Shown: piece by piece, positions 9,135 through 17,539 of the stretch | How positions within the stretch are numbered: position 1 is the first letter of the stretch | Layout: each line of letters opens with the position of its first letter | Program-made: the position numbers and the translations under genes | Source of the DNA: Chitinophagaceae bacterium | Lineage (GTDB): Bacteria > Bacteroidota > Bacteroidia > Chitinophagales > Chitinophagaceae | Assembly (NCBI GenBank): GCA_016713085.1 | Contig: JADJPV010000002.1 | Coordinates: 1,364,001-1,428,000 of the forward strand | Reading direction: 5' to 3' | Length of the DNA stretch: 64,000 bases | Notes under the pieces: model-generated | The model's input: the letters and a program-made list of their open reading frames with translations, nothing else | What the model was told of the DNA's origin: nothing | The model's database searches: none

Positions 9135-10301
9135 TTAATTACTTCCTTCCAATTGTTTAATTAATCCAAACTGCTGTTCTATTTCTTTATTATGCTCGCC
9201 CAGTAAAGGAGCACCTTTAGCTGATAATAACAATTCGCCATCCACCCTTAACGGACACCTGGTTGTGGTAACAGATAAACCATTACTTGTTTTTACCGTT
9301 ACTTCCATATTCAATACCCTGTATGCTTCTTCTTTTGACAAACTATCATAATCCAATACAGCCGCACACCAGATATCAGCTTTCTCTAAAATTTCCAGCC
9401 AGCTGGCGGTTGATCTTGTTACTAAATGATCAGCCAGTACTTTTTTTATCTGATCCCTTTTACTGAACCAATCGTTCCAGTCAATGAACTGTTTCAATGG
9501 TTCACATTGCAGCAATTCTGCCATAGCGGGAATATTCGTCATTGCCAATGCAATGTAGCTATCATTTGTTTTATAGATGCCATAAGGTGCAGCAATGTAA
9601 GCATGAGCACTGTTCACTGCTCCTCTTACAGGCAGTTGACGCCCATCATTGTAATAACTGGTGAGTACTTCAAACTGGAAATCAAGAATACTTTCAAACA
9701 TACTCACCTGTATCAATGCACCTTCTCCGCTGATTCCTTTTTTATATAATGCCGCCAGTATTCCCTGTGCAACATGTGTTCCTGCCATTATATCAACAAC
9801 GGCCACACCCATTGGTGTTGGATCCTCATCATGGTTATTACTCAACCATGTTAAACCTGATGCTGATTGCAATAAGAGATCCTGTCCCGGCAAATCTTTC
9901 CATGGCCCTTCCGTTCCATATCCGCTTACTTCTGCATATACGATACCGGGATTAATCTGCTTTACCGTTTCATAATCCAACCCGATACGTTCCATTACGC
10001 CGGGTCTGAAATTATGCATCATCACATCGGCTTTTGCCAGCAGCAGTTTTACTTTCGCCAAGTCATCAGGGTTTTTTAAATCAGCTGCATAGCTTTGTTT
10101 ATTTCGGTTGATGGCATGAAAAATGGTTGATTCGCCTTCAATCATCACATCGGAAACATATAACTCACGGCAGATATCACCAGTTCCCGGCCGCTCCACT
10201 TTAATCACCTGTGCGCCCATATCTGCCAAGCGTAATGCTGCCGATGGGCCAGATAAAAACTGGCTGAAATCAACAACGATAATATCCTGTAGTAAATTCA
10301 T
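9135..10301 (-). CDS. CaiB/BaiF (class III) CoA-transferase, copy 1
   Basis: 388 aa. Class III CoA-transferases move CoA between carboxylic acids through an aspartyl-CoA intermediate. Visible motifs: DFSQFLSGPSAALRLADMGA, IKVERPGTGD, HNFRPGVMERIGLDY, and the catalytic aspartate D141 in PGQDLLLQSASGL. The next gene upstream (10312-11451) is a clear paralogue that lines up along its whole length. In some pathways adjacent CaiB paralogues form a heteromer, for example succinyl-CoA:malate CoA-transferase SmtA/SmtB. The neighbouring MaoC hydratase suggests a CoA-thioester dehydration or hydration step follows. Substrate unknown. Confidence 0.9.
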   Translation of the reverse strand: MNLLQDIIVVDFSQFLSGPSAALRLADMGAQVIKVERPGTGDICRELYVSDVMIEGESTIFHAINRNKQSYAADLKNPDDLAKVKLLLAKADVMMHNFRPGVMERIGLDYETVKQINPGIVYAEVSGYGTEGPWKDLPGQDLLLQSASGLTWLSNNHDEDPTPMGVAVVDIMAGTHVAQGILAALYKKGISGEGALIQVSMFESILDFQFEVLTSYYNDGRQLPVRGAVNSAHAYIAAPYGIYKTNDSYIALAMTNIPAMAELLQCEPLKQFIDWNDWFSKRDQIKKVLADHLVTRSTASWLEILEKADIWCAAVLDYDSLSKEEAYRVLNMEVTVKTSNGLSVTTTRCPLRVDGELLLSAKGAPLLGEHNKEIEQQFGLIKQLEGSN

Positions 10302-10311
10302 TGTTCTGTTT

Positions 10312-11451
10312 CTAATTTATAAAATCATGATGCAGCTGTTCATTGTGCTCACCTAATTGCGGTGCAGGTTTGCCGGATACTAATTTTTGTCCGTTAATCC
10401 TGATCGGGCATCTTGTTGTGATGATTTCTTTATCTGCAACTTTAATCAGCTGTTCCATATCTAAACTCTGATAAGCCTCATGATTGGTCATCATTTCCCA
10501 GTCAAATACTTCCATTGCCCATAGCCCCTCTTTTTGTAAATCAGTTAACCATGTATTGGTCGTTTGTTTGATAAGATGATCAACCAGTACTGTTTTGATT
10601 TCATCCCTTGCTGAAAAAGCCTGGTCTTTTGAAAACTGCTTTAATGCATCGCAATGAATGGCGTTAGCAAGTACATGAATATCGATCATGGCCAATGCAA
10701 TAAATCCATCGGCTGTAGCATAAATTCCATAAGGCGCACTCAGCAAGGGCTGACCATTGGCAACCTTACTCCGTTTCGGTTGCTGATGTGTTGCATAATA
10801 AGTGGTAAGTAATTCAAACTGGAAATCGAGTAATGATTCCATCATACTGATTTCAATCAACGCACCCTTTCCTGTTTTTTGCCGACGGATCAATGCACCC
10901 AGAATTCCCTGCACGGCCTGTGAGCCTGCTAAAATATCTGCAACAGAAATACCAAAAGGTACCGGCCCGTTTGTTCCGTTACCTGTAGTAAATGCAAGAC
11001 CAGCTAAAGATTGAACCAGTAAATCCTGACCGGGTTTATCCTTCCATGGGCCCTTTGTTCCATAACCTGAAATTGCTGCATATACCAAACGTGGATTAAT
11101 TTCCTGTACTGTTGTATAATCCAATCCATTCTTCCCCATTACTTCAGGCCTGAAATTATGTATGAGCACATCGGCCTTTACTATGAGTTTTTTTATAACT
11201 GCGAGGTCTTCTTTGTTTTTCAGATCAGCAGTAAAACTTTCTTTATTGCGGTTGATGGTATGAAACAGTAAGGAGTTATCATCGACCCATAAATCTTTAA
11301 TCGCTAATTTCCTTCCGGCATCACCACCTTTGGGTCGTTCTATTTTAATCACTCTTGCACCAAGATCGGCCAAACGTAACCCTGCTGAAGGCCCGGATAA
11401 ATACTGGCTGAACTCAAGCACCACCAATCCATCTAAAGGTAAATTCATCAT
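10312..11451 (-). CDS. CaiB/BaiF (class III) CoA-transferase, copy 2
   Basis: 379 aa, paralogue of 9135-10301. It has the same landmarks: FSQYLSGPSAGLRLADLGA, IKIERPKGGDAGRKL, HNFRPEVMGKNGLDY, and catalytic D143 in PGQDLLVQSLAGL. Both copies keep the nucleophilic aspartate, so neither is an obvious pseudoenzyme. The start ATG overlaps the stop codon of the upstream solute-binding-fold gene by 4 nt, which implies translational coupling. The two copies could be subunits of one enzyme or act on different acids. Confidence 0.9.
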   Translation of the reverse strand: MMNLPLDGLVVLEFSQYLSGPSAGLRLADLGARVIKIERPKGGDAGRKLAIKDLWVDDNSLLFHTINRNKESFTADLKNKEDLAVIKKLIVKADVLIHNFRPEVMGKNGLDYTTVQEINPRLVYAAISGYGTKGPWKDKPGQDLLVQSLAGLAFTTGNGTNGPVPFGISVADILAGSQAVQGILGALIRRQKTGKGALIEISMMESLLDFQFELLTTYYATHQQPKRSKVANGQPLLSAPYGIYATADGFIALAMIDIHVLANAIHCDALKQFSKDQAFSARDEIKTVLVDHLIKQTTNTWLTDLQKEGLWAMEVFDWEMMTNHEAYQSLDMEQLIKVADKEIITTRCPIRINGQKLVSGKPAPQLGEHNEQLHHDFIN

Positions 11452-12599
11452 AAGCTGCCTGTTAATTGTTTATTCAAACTCTGCTGATAAATTTTATTCA
11501 TTTCATTCAAAGCAGTTGCAGGATCACCATCTTCCATTAAACATTGCTGCAATGGATTTCCTGCATGATCCTGGAAATGCAGATAACCATTGTAACGTGG
11601 CCGCATATAACCATTGTCCATGATGGGTAATACCTGTTTAAAAAAATCATTTGTTAACTGATTGGCTTTCTCATCAAGCCATGCAGAGCGGTGCCCCGGT
11701 TGCCCGTCGTTCTGTACATAGATTGTCCGCTGGCATTCACCCGATACAGCCATGGCTGCAAAATCAATCGCCACATCTTTATGTTTACAGAATGCAGATA
11801 CCGACAAACCTGTTCCGCCAATGGTTGTCCGCAGTTTTGTATTATTAAACGAAACAACATCTGTATAATGCAGTAGATATTCTGCAAAACCTGCTCTTGA
11901 ATAATTACTGTAACAATATGCAAAGGGGCAATACCAGTAATCGTTGGTTGAACTCATCAGTTCAGCAACAGCAATGGGATTGCAGGTAAACATTTTGCGA
12001 TCAACCAGGCTGTACAATTGTTTCATTGTGTTGATAGCAAGAATCCCTGTTTCTCTTTCAATCACATCTTCTTCTGTTTGAAACGGTTCCTGTCCATGTG
12101 CAATGCAGAAGGTATAAAAGTTCATCAGCAAATCAATCGGAATAGCAGGAACTGCTACTTTGCCCTGTTTTGCAAGATCAAGTACATCATTCCATGTTTT
12201 CGGAATTTCTTTCAGTAAATCTTTCCGGTAACTGGCAGCAGGCGTTGCTGCATCAATGGCCAGTGCCCATTGCTGATGAATATAATTATAACTGCTATGC
12301 GAAAGACCAACTGAATTGGCCTGTTGATCATTTAAATATCCTGCTGGTAAATATTTATTCAGCGGCATAACACATTTGGTTGCTGCTGCACAGCCTACCC
12401 AGGGATGATCAATGATAAGCAGGTCATATTCTTCTGTCAATTTTTCAATGGGGAAATCAGCAAATTCCTGGAGTGTTCTTTTCTTCCACCTGATTTCAAC
12501 ATCAGGATGCAGTTCGTTGTAACGTTGGGACACAGCCAGCAAGGGCGAAATGCCCCTGCTGTGTCCCCATGTGATGCCGTTCAAAACGATTGCTGCCAT
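11448..12599 (-). CDS. Extracellular solute-binding-protein family 1 fold, but without a signal peptide
   Basis: 383 aa. The fold matches family-1 sugar-binding proteins: WGHSRGISPLLAVSQRY, ELHPDVEIRWKKRTLQEF, EKLTEEYDLLIIDHPWVG, PASYRKDLLKEIPKTWNDVLDLA, and a C-terminal INTMKQLYSLVD/AIDFAAMAVSGECQ region. The protein starts directly with MAAIVLNGITWGHSRG: no signal peptide, lipobox or transmembrane segment, and the ATG lies two bases after the MaoC stop, leaving no room for an extension. No ABC permease or ATPase gene is nearby. It is therefore probably cytoplasmic and may bind a substrate or CoA-pathway intermediate, or act as a partner of the CoA-transferases. Function unknown. Confidence 0.82.
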   Translation of the reverse strand: MAAIVLNGITWGHSRGISPLLAVSQRYNELHPDVEIRWKKRTLQEFADFPIEKLTEEYDLLIIDHPWVGCAAATKCVMPLNKYLPAGYLNDQQANSVGLSHSSYNYIHQQWALAIDAATPAASYRKDLLKEIPKTWNDVLDLAKQGKVAVPAIPIDLLMNFYTFCIAHGQEPFQTEEDVIERETGILAINTMKQLYSLVDRKMFTCNPIAVAELMSSTNDYWYCPFAYCYSNYSRAGFAEYLLHYTDVVSFNNTKLRTTIGGTGLSVSAFCKHKDVAIDFAAMAVSGECQRTIYVQNDGQPGHRSAWLDEKANQLTNDFFKQVLPIMDNGYMRPRYNGYLHFQDHAGNPLQQCLMEDGDPATALNEMNKIYQQSLNKQLTGSL

Positions 12600-12601
12600 T
12601 T

Positions 12602-13054
12602 TTAAACGTTGCTTTTTTGAACCAGTAATAGATGTTCACAGATCATCACCAGTTCATTGTGCTGGTTGAAACATTCCACGAGTTCTGTTACCAATCCATA
12701 CTCCGGTTTTTTATGGTCTTTCTTGTCTTTAATTGTAATGATGACTTTAATTGTATCGTTGATGAACACCGGTTTCGTAAAACGCAGACGTTCGTAACCG
12801 TAAGTCATGGAAACCTCATTCACAAAATCTGCCGTTAAACCAATGGCAACAGTAAAAATGAGTGTGCCATGTGCAATGCGTTGTTTAAATGGTTGGGTTT
12901 TGCACCATTCTTCGTCCATATGATGAGGGAAAAAATCGCCTGATTGTCCGGCATGGATAACGATATCTGTTTCCGTAATGGTTCTGCCCTTTGTTGTACG
13001 GAGATCGTTCAGTTGAAATTCTTCAAAGTATTTTTTTATAAACATGGCGCTCAA
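12602..13054 (-). CDS. MaoC-like hotdog-fold dehydratase/hydratase
   Basis: 150 aa, first gene of the apparent operon. It carries the (R)-hydratase signature as DFFPHHMDEEW followed by PFKQRIAHG; D40 and H45 have the D-x4-H spacing of the catalytic pair in PhaJ-type enzymes. Such proteins add or remove water from CoA thioesters, as in mesaconyl-CoA or itaconyl-CoA metabolism. Next to two CaiB-type CoA-transferases this forms a CoA-activation plus hydration cassette. An alternative ATG three codons downstream is possible. The substrate is inferred only from context. Confidence 0.88.
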   Translation of the reverse strand: MSAMFIKKYFEEFQLNDLRTTKGRTITETDIVIHAGQSGDFFPHHMDEEWCKTQPFKQRIAHGTLIFTVAIGLTADFVNEVSMTYGYERLRFTKPVFINDTIKVIITIKDKKDHKKPEYGLVTELVECFNQHNELVMICEHLLLVQKSNV

Positions 13055-13454
13055 TCAGTTTTGTTCATCAGATCTGGTTGATTCAACCGGTCATCTCTGA
13101 AGTATCAGCAGTAACAGTTGGGAGAAGGTTTGAGGTGGAAGCAGATGCGAAAGCTTTAACCAATCATAGCAGCCTTATCACAATCGTTATGCCCTGAATA
13201 TTTTCATTACGACAATACCGGGATTTTCAGAAGTTGAAAGTAATACAGGAAGGCGGGGGATTCAATGGAAGGTTTTACTGAAATGATGGAATATCTTACC
13301 ATACATCTAAACAGCCGTATCCTGTTTATCGGGTAAAAATCAATGCTTTTGAATGAACGGAGTTAAAAAGCGGGTACTATTTTACTTAATTAATTTAAAA
13401 ATCATCTGCGATTGGCTGATCGGTTAATTAAGGCAGATTGCTTAGTATATAAAG
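13055..13454. other. 400-bp spacer without a recognisable gene
   Basis: No open frame longer than a few dozen codons and no family resemblance on either strand. It must contain the promoter for the minus-strand cluster starting at 13054, but I see no convincing TTTG-N19-TAnnTTTG pair. Confidence 0.5.
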
Positions 13455-13495
13455 AAAAACTCACCTGAACATTTGATGTAAACAGGTGAGTTTTT
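13455..13495. terminator. Bidirectional intrinsic terminator
   Basis: AAAAACTCACCTG (13455-13467) pairs perfectly with CAGGTGAGTTTTT (13483-13495) around a 15-nt loop, with T-runs on both strands. It lies just downstream of tRNA-Ser (minus strand), whose transcript it would end. Confidence 0.85.
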
Positions 13496-13552
13496 GTATA
13501 CTCCGTTCAATTGTAAGAAAAAGACCGTTTTAATAGTCTTTCTGAAGTTGAG

Positions 13553-13637
13553 CGGAGAGAGAGGGATTCGAACCCCCGGAGGCTTTCACCTCAACGGTTT
13601 TCAAGACCGCCGCATTCGACCGCTCTGCCATCTCTCC
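13553..13637 (-). tRNA. tRNA-Ser (UGA)
   Basis: 85 nt without an encoded CCA. Acceptor stem GGAGAGA/TCTCTCC with discriminator G, anticodon loop CTTGAAA (anticodon TGA), a long variable arm typical of serine tRNAs, and the T-loop GGTTCGAATCC. Confidence 0.95.
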
Positions 13638-13742
13638 GGCGCAAAAGTACGGTTACAGGTAATTTGTCCCAAAAAATACTGTGAAATAAAAAAGCAGGCG
13701 GCTGAAACAGCCGCCTGCAAAGGGTTTCAGCGAAAAAAAATA

Positions 13743-15863
13743 TCAGGAAGATGCTGAAGATTCTTCTACTTTGTCAATTACTACCACGAGGTCAGTCAAA
13801 CTTACAGTGATAGGAATGGCTCCTAATTGTACCACTGCGTTCTTACCACGAAGTTCTTTTACAATCCCAACCTGGCGGTTCTTCATCATCTTTACTTTTA
13901 CTCCGGGCTTAATTTCACCGCCAACTTCCTTAAACTTTGCATCCAGCTTTTTATCCTTTTTCTCGGCTACCTGTTTTTGTTTCTGGTTAAACAGTAATGC
14001 ATTTATCTGCTTCATCACCTCCTGCTTATTATCACTCCGTTTCCATTCCTGCACAATCGCTTTCAGTTTCCTGTCCATATCTTTCAAATAAGCAAGCCGG
14101 TCTTCGGTGATCTTATTTTGCTGCTTGAGTAACTCTACCTGCTGTTCATGCTTTTCTTTGTTGAGTACCTGCTGCATTTCTTTTTTAAGCCGGTCGTTTT
14201 CTCTCAACAGTTGATTGAGCTCTTTTTCTTTCTTTTCAATATGACGCAGATCGCTCTCAGCCGTGTTTAATAATTTATCTAACCTGAAATGATCTTCTTC
14301 AACAAGTTTTCTTGCACGTTCAATCAGAGCTTTATCCAGTCCAATACGTTCAGCAATGGCAAACGTGTAGGAACTTCCGGGCTTGCCAATGATCAGGCGG
14401 TACAATGGCTGCAAACTCCGTTCATCAAAACTCATAGCACCGTTGATAATACCCGGTGTATGGTTGGCCATTACTTTCAGGTTGAGGTAATGCGTTGTTA
14501 CAATTCCAAGCGAATGTTTTTTCACTAATTCCTGTAAGATTACTTCGGCAAAAGCGCCACCCAAATTCGGATCACTTCCACTTCCCAGCTCATCGATAAA
14601 AAACAACGTACGGCCATTGGCTGTTTCCATGAAATGTTTCATGTGCAGTAAATGACTGCTGTAAGTGCTGAGATCATATTCAATACTCTGCGTATCGCCT
14701 ATGTGAATCATCACCTGCTTGAACAATCCAAACTCACTGTCTGGATGAACCGGCACCAGCAATCCGCTCTGCACCATCAGCTGCATTAACCCAACAGTTT
14801 TCATGGTAACCGTTTTACCACCGGCATTGGGACCGGAAATAACAAGAATGCGATTCTTATCATCCAGTTTAATTTGCGTAGGTATTGTTGGCTTGCCGTT
14901 CTTTTTATTGTACAGTAACAGTAACGGATGATAAGCATCTCTTAAATAAATCACCGCTTTATCACTCAACATAGGATAGTTTGCCTGCATGGCAACGCCC
15001 AGTTTTGCTTTGGCATGAATGAAATCATACTCGCCAAGTATTGTGTGATAAGTTGTCAGCAACGAAGCATAAACAGAAAGTTGAGATGTTAACTCACGGA
15101 GGATACGGTACACTTCACGTTTCTCTTCATTTTCAAGACTAAAAATATCATTGTTCAGTTCAATTGTTTCTTCCGGTTCAACAAAAACCGTTCTTCTTGT
15201 TTCACTTTCGCCATGCAGAATTCCTTTTACCTGCCGTTTCTGTTCTGCAAACAAAGCCACTACCCTTCTGCCGCTTAAAAATGATTCTTCAATATCTGCC
15301 ACATAACCCTGCTTCTGTAATTTCTTCAGCACTTTTTCAAACTCCCGCCGCAACTCATTGCGTTTTCTGTACAGATCCATTCTTATTCTTCTCAACTCTT
15401 CACTTGCATCATCTTTCACCACACCGCTTTCATCCAGCACATCATTGATCAGTTCAAGAATTACTTTTTCATAATAGGTTCCTTCAATTACATTGGTTAA
15501 AGCAGGATAAGCCGAGCGGCGGTCTGCATCAAACCAACGGAATATATTCTGCGTATTCACTGCCAGTCTCCGGATCTGCACCAGTTGTTCCTCAGCCAGC
15601 ACTGCCCCTGGAATTCCCACCAGTTTTAATTCTCTTGAAAGATTCAGGATATAATCATTAGGGAAATACTGTGCCTGTTCCAGCAACAGCTTAAATTCAT
15701 AACTCTGCTGCAGTTCCAGCTGGATGTATTCCTTTTTTGTATGGATGCGGAGTTCCTTCGCCTTTTCTTTTGCGTACTCCGTTTTGCAATGTTCATGCAA
15801 TAAAGCCTTCACTTTATCAAATTCCAGCTGCACTAATGCCGATTCAGGGACAAATTTTATCAC
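13743..15863 (-). CDS. mutS2: MutS2-family DNA mismatch-binding ATPase, lacking the Smr domain
   Basis: 706 aa from a GTG start (VIKFVPESAL). It has the MutS core and ATPase domains: Walker A GPNAGGKT (344-351), then the ABC-type STYSSHLLHMKHF stretch and Walker B FFIDELGSGSDP (421-432). A long coiled coil follows (about 510-620), then a KOW/SH3-like segment (VKMMKNRQVGIVKELRGKNA). The protein ends about 20 residues later (DKVEESSASS), so the C-terminal Smr nuclease domain of ~780-aa homologues is absent. MutS2 acts on branched DNA and in ribosome rescue rather than mismatch repair. A TACCTTTG -7 box lies upstream (15889-15896, minus). Confidence 0.92.
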   Translation of the reverse strand: MIKFVPESALVQLEFDKVKALLHEHCKTEYAKEKAKELRIHTKKEYIQLELQQSYEFKLLLEQAQYFPNDYILNLSRELKLVGIPGAVLAEEQLVQIRRLAVNTQNIFRWFDADRRSAYPALTNVIEGTYYEKVILELINDVLDESGVVKDDASEELRRIRMDLYRKRNELRREFEKVLKKLQKQGYVADIEESFLSGRRVVALFAEQKRQVKGILHGESETRRTVFVEPEETIELNNDIFSLENEEKREVYRILRELTSQLSVYASLLTTYHTILGEYDFIHAKAKLGVAMQANYPMLSDKAVIYLRDAYHPLLLLYNKKNGKPTIPTQIKLDDKNRILVISGPNAGGKTVTMKTVGLMQLMVQSGLLVPVHPDSEFGLFKQVMIHIGDTQSIEYDLSTYSSHLLHMKHFMETANGRTLFFIDELGSGSDPNLGGAFAEVILQELVKKHSLGIVTTHYLNLKVMANHTPGIINGAMSFDERSLQPLYRLIIGKPGSSYTFAIAERIGLDKALIERARKLVEEDHFRLDKLLNTAESDLRHIEKKEKELNQLLRENDRLKKEMQQVLNKEKHEQQVELLKQQNKITEDRLAYLKDMDRKLKAIVQEWKRSDNKQEVMKQINALLFNQKQKQVAEKKDKKLDAKFKEVGGEIKPGVKVKMMKNRQVGIVKELRGKNAVVQLGAIPITVSLTDLVVVIDKVEESSASS

Positions 15864-15896
15864 AGAAAAGCCTCTTTTTTGTTGCCGGCAAAGGTA

Positions 15897-15932
15897 ATTC
15901 TATTCATCGTTCGTTGTGTCACTCACTTGTAC
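15897..15932 (-). repeat. Dispersed repeat R2, copy 2, upstream of mutS2
   Basis: The minus strand reads GTACAAGTGAGTGACACAAC then a GAATAG-containing tail, closely matching 222-259. It directly abuts the TACCTTTG promoter-like box of mutS2. Confidence 0.6.
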
Positions 15933-16053
15933 GTCAGTATCACTGTGAAACAGTCCTCTCAGTGTGTATATCCCTTTTCACCACAGTTTTCCTTTACTGC
16001 AGATATGTGAACATCAATATTTCATATCATTGCGAAACAAAACTGCTGATTTT

Positions 16054-16638
16054 ATGCGTTTCTTTTTTCTGTCCCTGCTTCTGTTCCCCTTCCTTTGCGA
16101 AGGCCAATCTTTGAGCTATGAAGATTCTCTTTCAAATTTTCAACAGCAATATGTAAAAGATCATGAAGTGGTGACTGACAAAAGCAAAAAAAGAATGAAC
16201 TTTTTCCCTGTAAGTAATGAGTACAGAATAACAACCGTATTTGAACGAAAAGAAAACAGTCCCTGGTTTTTAATGAATACATCCGGAATTGAAAAAAAGC
16301 AATACAGGGTTTACGGCATCATCCGTTTTTCAGTACACGACACTCCCGTTCAGTTGCAGGATTATCAGTCAAAATCCTTAATGGGTTCAGAAAAATACAA
16401 AGAGCATTTGTTCATTCCCTTTACTGATAAAACTTCGGGCATTGAAACCTATGGCGGCGGAAGGTATATTGACCTGTTAATTTCAGATATTACCAACAAC
16501 CGTTATGTGATTGATTTCAACAAGGCATACAACCCATACTGTGCATACACAACGGGGTATAACTGCCCCATACCACCACAGGAAAATGATCTGGCGATTA
16601 CCATTTATGCAGGTGAAAAGAACTTTGGCAAACACTAA
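16054..16638 (+). CDS. DUF1684 family secreted protein
   Basis: 194 aa from the ATG at 16054 (MRFFFLSLLLFPFLCEGQ, a good signal peptide); a longer in-frame extension upstream has no signal-like character and I leave it out. The DUF1684 hallmarks are clear: FPVSNEYRITTVFERKE, FIPFTDKTSGIETYGGGRYIDL, and FNKAYNPYCAYTTGYNCPIP followed by PQENDL. The YNCP/N-P-C residues are the conserved core. Biochemical function is unknown. It stands alone, divergent from mutS2. Confidence 0.88.
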   Translation: MRFFFLSLLLFPFLCEGQSLSYEDSLSNFQQQYVKDHEVVTDKSKKRMNFFPVSNEYRITTVFERKENSPWFLMNTSGIEKKQYRVYGIIRFSVHDTPVQLQDYQSKSLMGSEKYKEHLFIPFTDKTSGIETYGGGRYIDLLISDITNNRYVIDFNKAYNPYCAYTTGYNCPIPPQENDLAITIYAGEKNFGKH

Positions 16639-16801
16639 ATATGGTTTGTTCAGGTTTTAAAACGGCTGCTGAACAAACAGTTTATCACAAACGTTAAAGC
16701 GATTGTAAAATCCTTAAATTGTCAGCCGCAATACAAAGCCGGGAAATCTTCTGGCACAATTTTACACGTAAATTGCATATTGCTAAAAACGACAAACGAT
16801 T

Positions 16802-17485
16802 ATGTGGAGTAAACTAATTTTAAGTATCAGTGTTGCGGCTGGCTCGTTTCAGTTATTGTCCTGTGCAACAGGTGAAAGTAAAAACAGAACTATGAATGAT
16901 AATACAAAGCTGACCGCTTTTGCAGGGGGTTCGTTACATGAATCAGAAACAGATACGGCCACTTTTGGTGCAGGATGTTTCTGGTGTGTGGAAGCTATTT
17001 TTCAACAGGTGGATGGAGTATTGAAAGTCAGCAGTGGGTATTGCGGCGGGCATGTTATTAATCCAACCTATGAAGAAGTATGCAGTAAAACAACAGGGCA
17101 TGCAGAAGTGGTGCAGATCATCTTTGATCCGAAAAAAGTTTCATTTGATGAACTGCTTGAAATCTTCTGGCAAACACATGACCCGACAACTCTGAACCGT
17201 CAGGGCAATGATTCTGGCCCCCAATACCGCAGTTCAGTTTTTTATCATGATGCCGAACAAAAAGCAAAAGCTGAAAAATACAAAGCAGAACTGGATAAAA
17301 GCGGTGCATTTGACAAGCCGCTTGTAACAACAATTGAAGCTTACAAAAATTACAGCGAGGCGGAGAATTATCATCAGAATTATTACAACATGAATAAGAA
17401 CTCTAACCCTTATTGTTACTATGTTATTAAACCCAAGCTAGATAAGTTTGAAAAAGTATTCAAGAATAAGATGAGGAAGAATTAA
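16802..17485 (+). CDS. msrA: Peptide-methionine (S)-S-oxide reductase MsrA, lipoprotein form
   Basis: 227 aa. N-terminal lipoprotein signal with lipobox LLSC (Cys21), so the enzyme is exported and probably membrane anchored. The MsrA catalytic motif GAGCFWCVEAIF holds Cys59, followed by VDGVLKVSSGYCGG, PTYEEVCSKTTGHAEVV and FWQTHDPTTLNRQGND. C-terminal ENYHQNYY is also typical. It repairs oxidised methionine in envelope proteins using a thioredoxin-like donor. No MsrB domain is fused. An internal ATG at codon 31 would give a cytosolic form. Confidence 0.95.
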   Translation: MWSKLILSISVAAGSFQLLSCATGESKNRTMNDNTKLTAFAGGSLHESETDTATFGAGCFWCVEAIFQQVDGVLKVSSGYCGGHVINPTYEEVCSKTTGHAEVVQIIFDPKKVSFDELLEIFWQTHDPTTLNRQGNDSGPQYRSSVFYHDAEQKAKAEKYKAELDKSGAFDKPLVTTIEAYKNYSEAENYHQNYYNMNKNSNPYCYYVIKPKLDKFEKVFKNKMRKN

Positions 17486-17490
17486 ACTAA

Positions 17491-17516
17491 AACAGCCCTT
17501 GTTAACAAGGGCTGTT
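17491..17516. terminator. Bidirectional terminator between msrA and the T9SS-cargo gene
   Basis: AACAGCCCTT (17491-17500) pairs with AAGGGCTGTT (17507-17516); loop GTTAAC; T-runs flank both sides. It serves the two convergent genes. Confidence 0.88.
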
Positions 17517-17539
17517 TTTATAAGAGACCAATTACAATT

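Noticed and set aside
13494..13757. Plus-strand 87-codon frame over the tRNA-Ser
   Set aside because: It spans the tRNA on the other strand and has no protein-like features.
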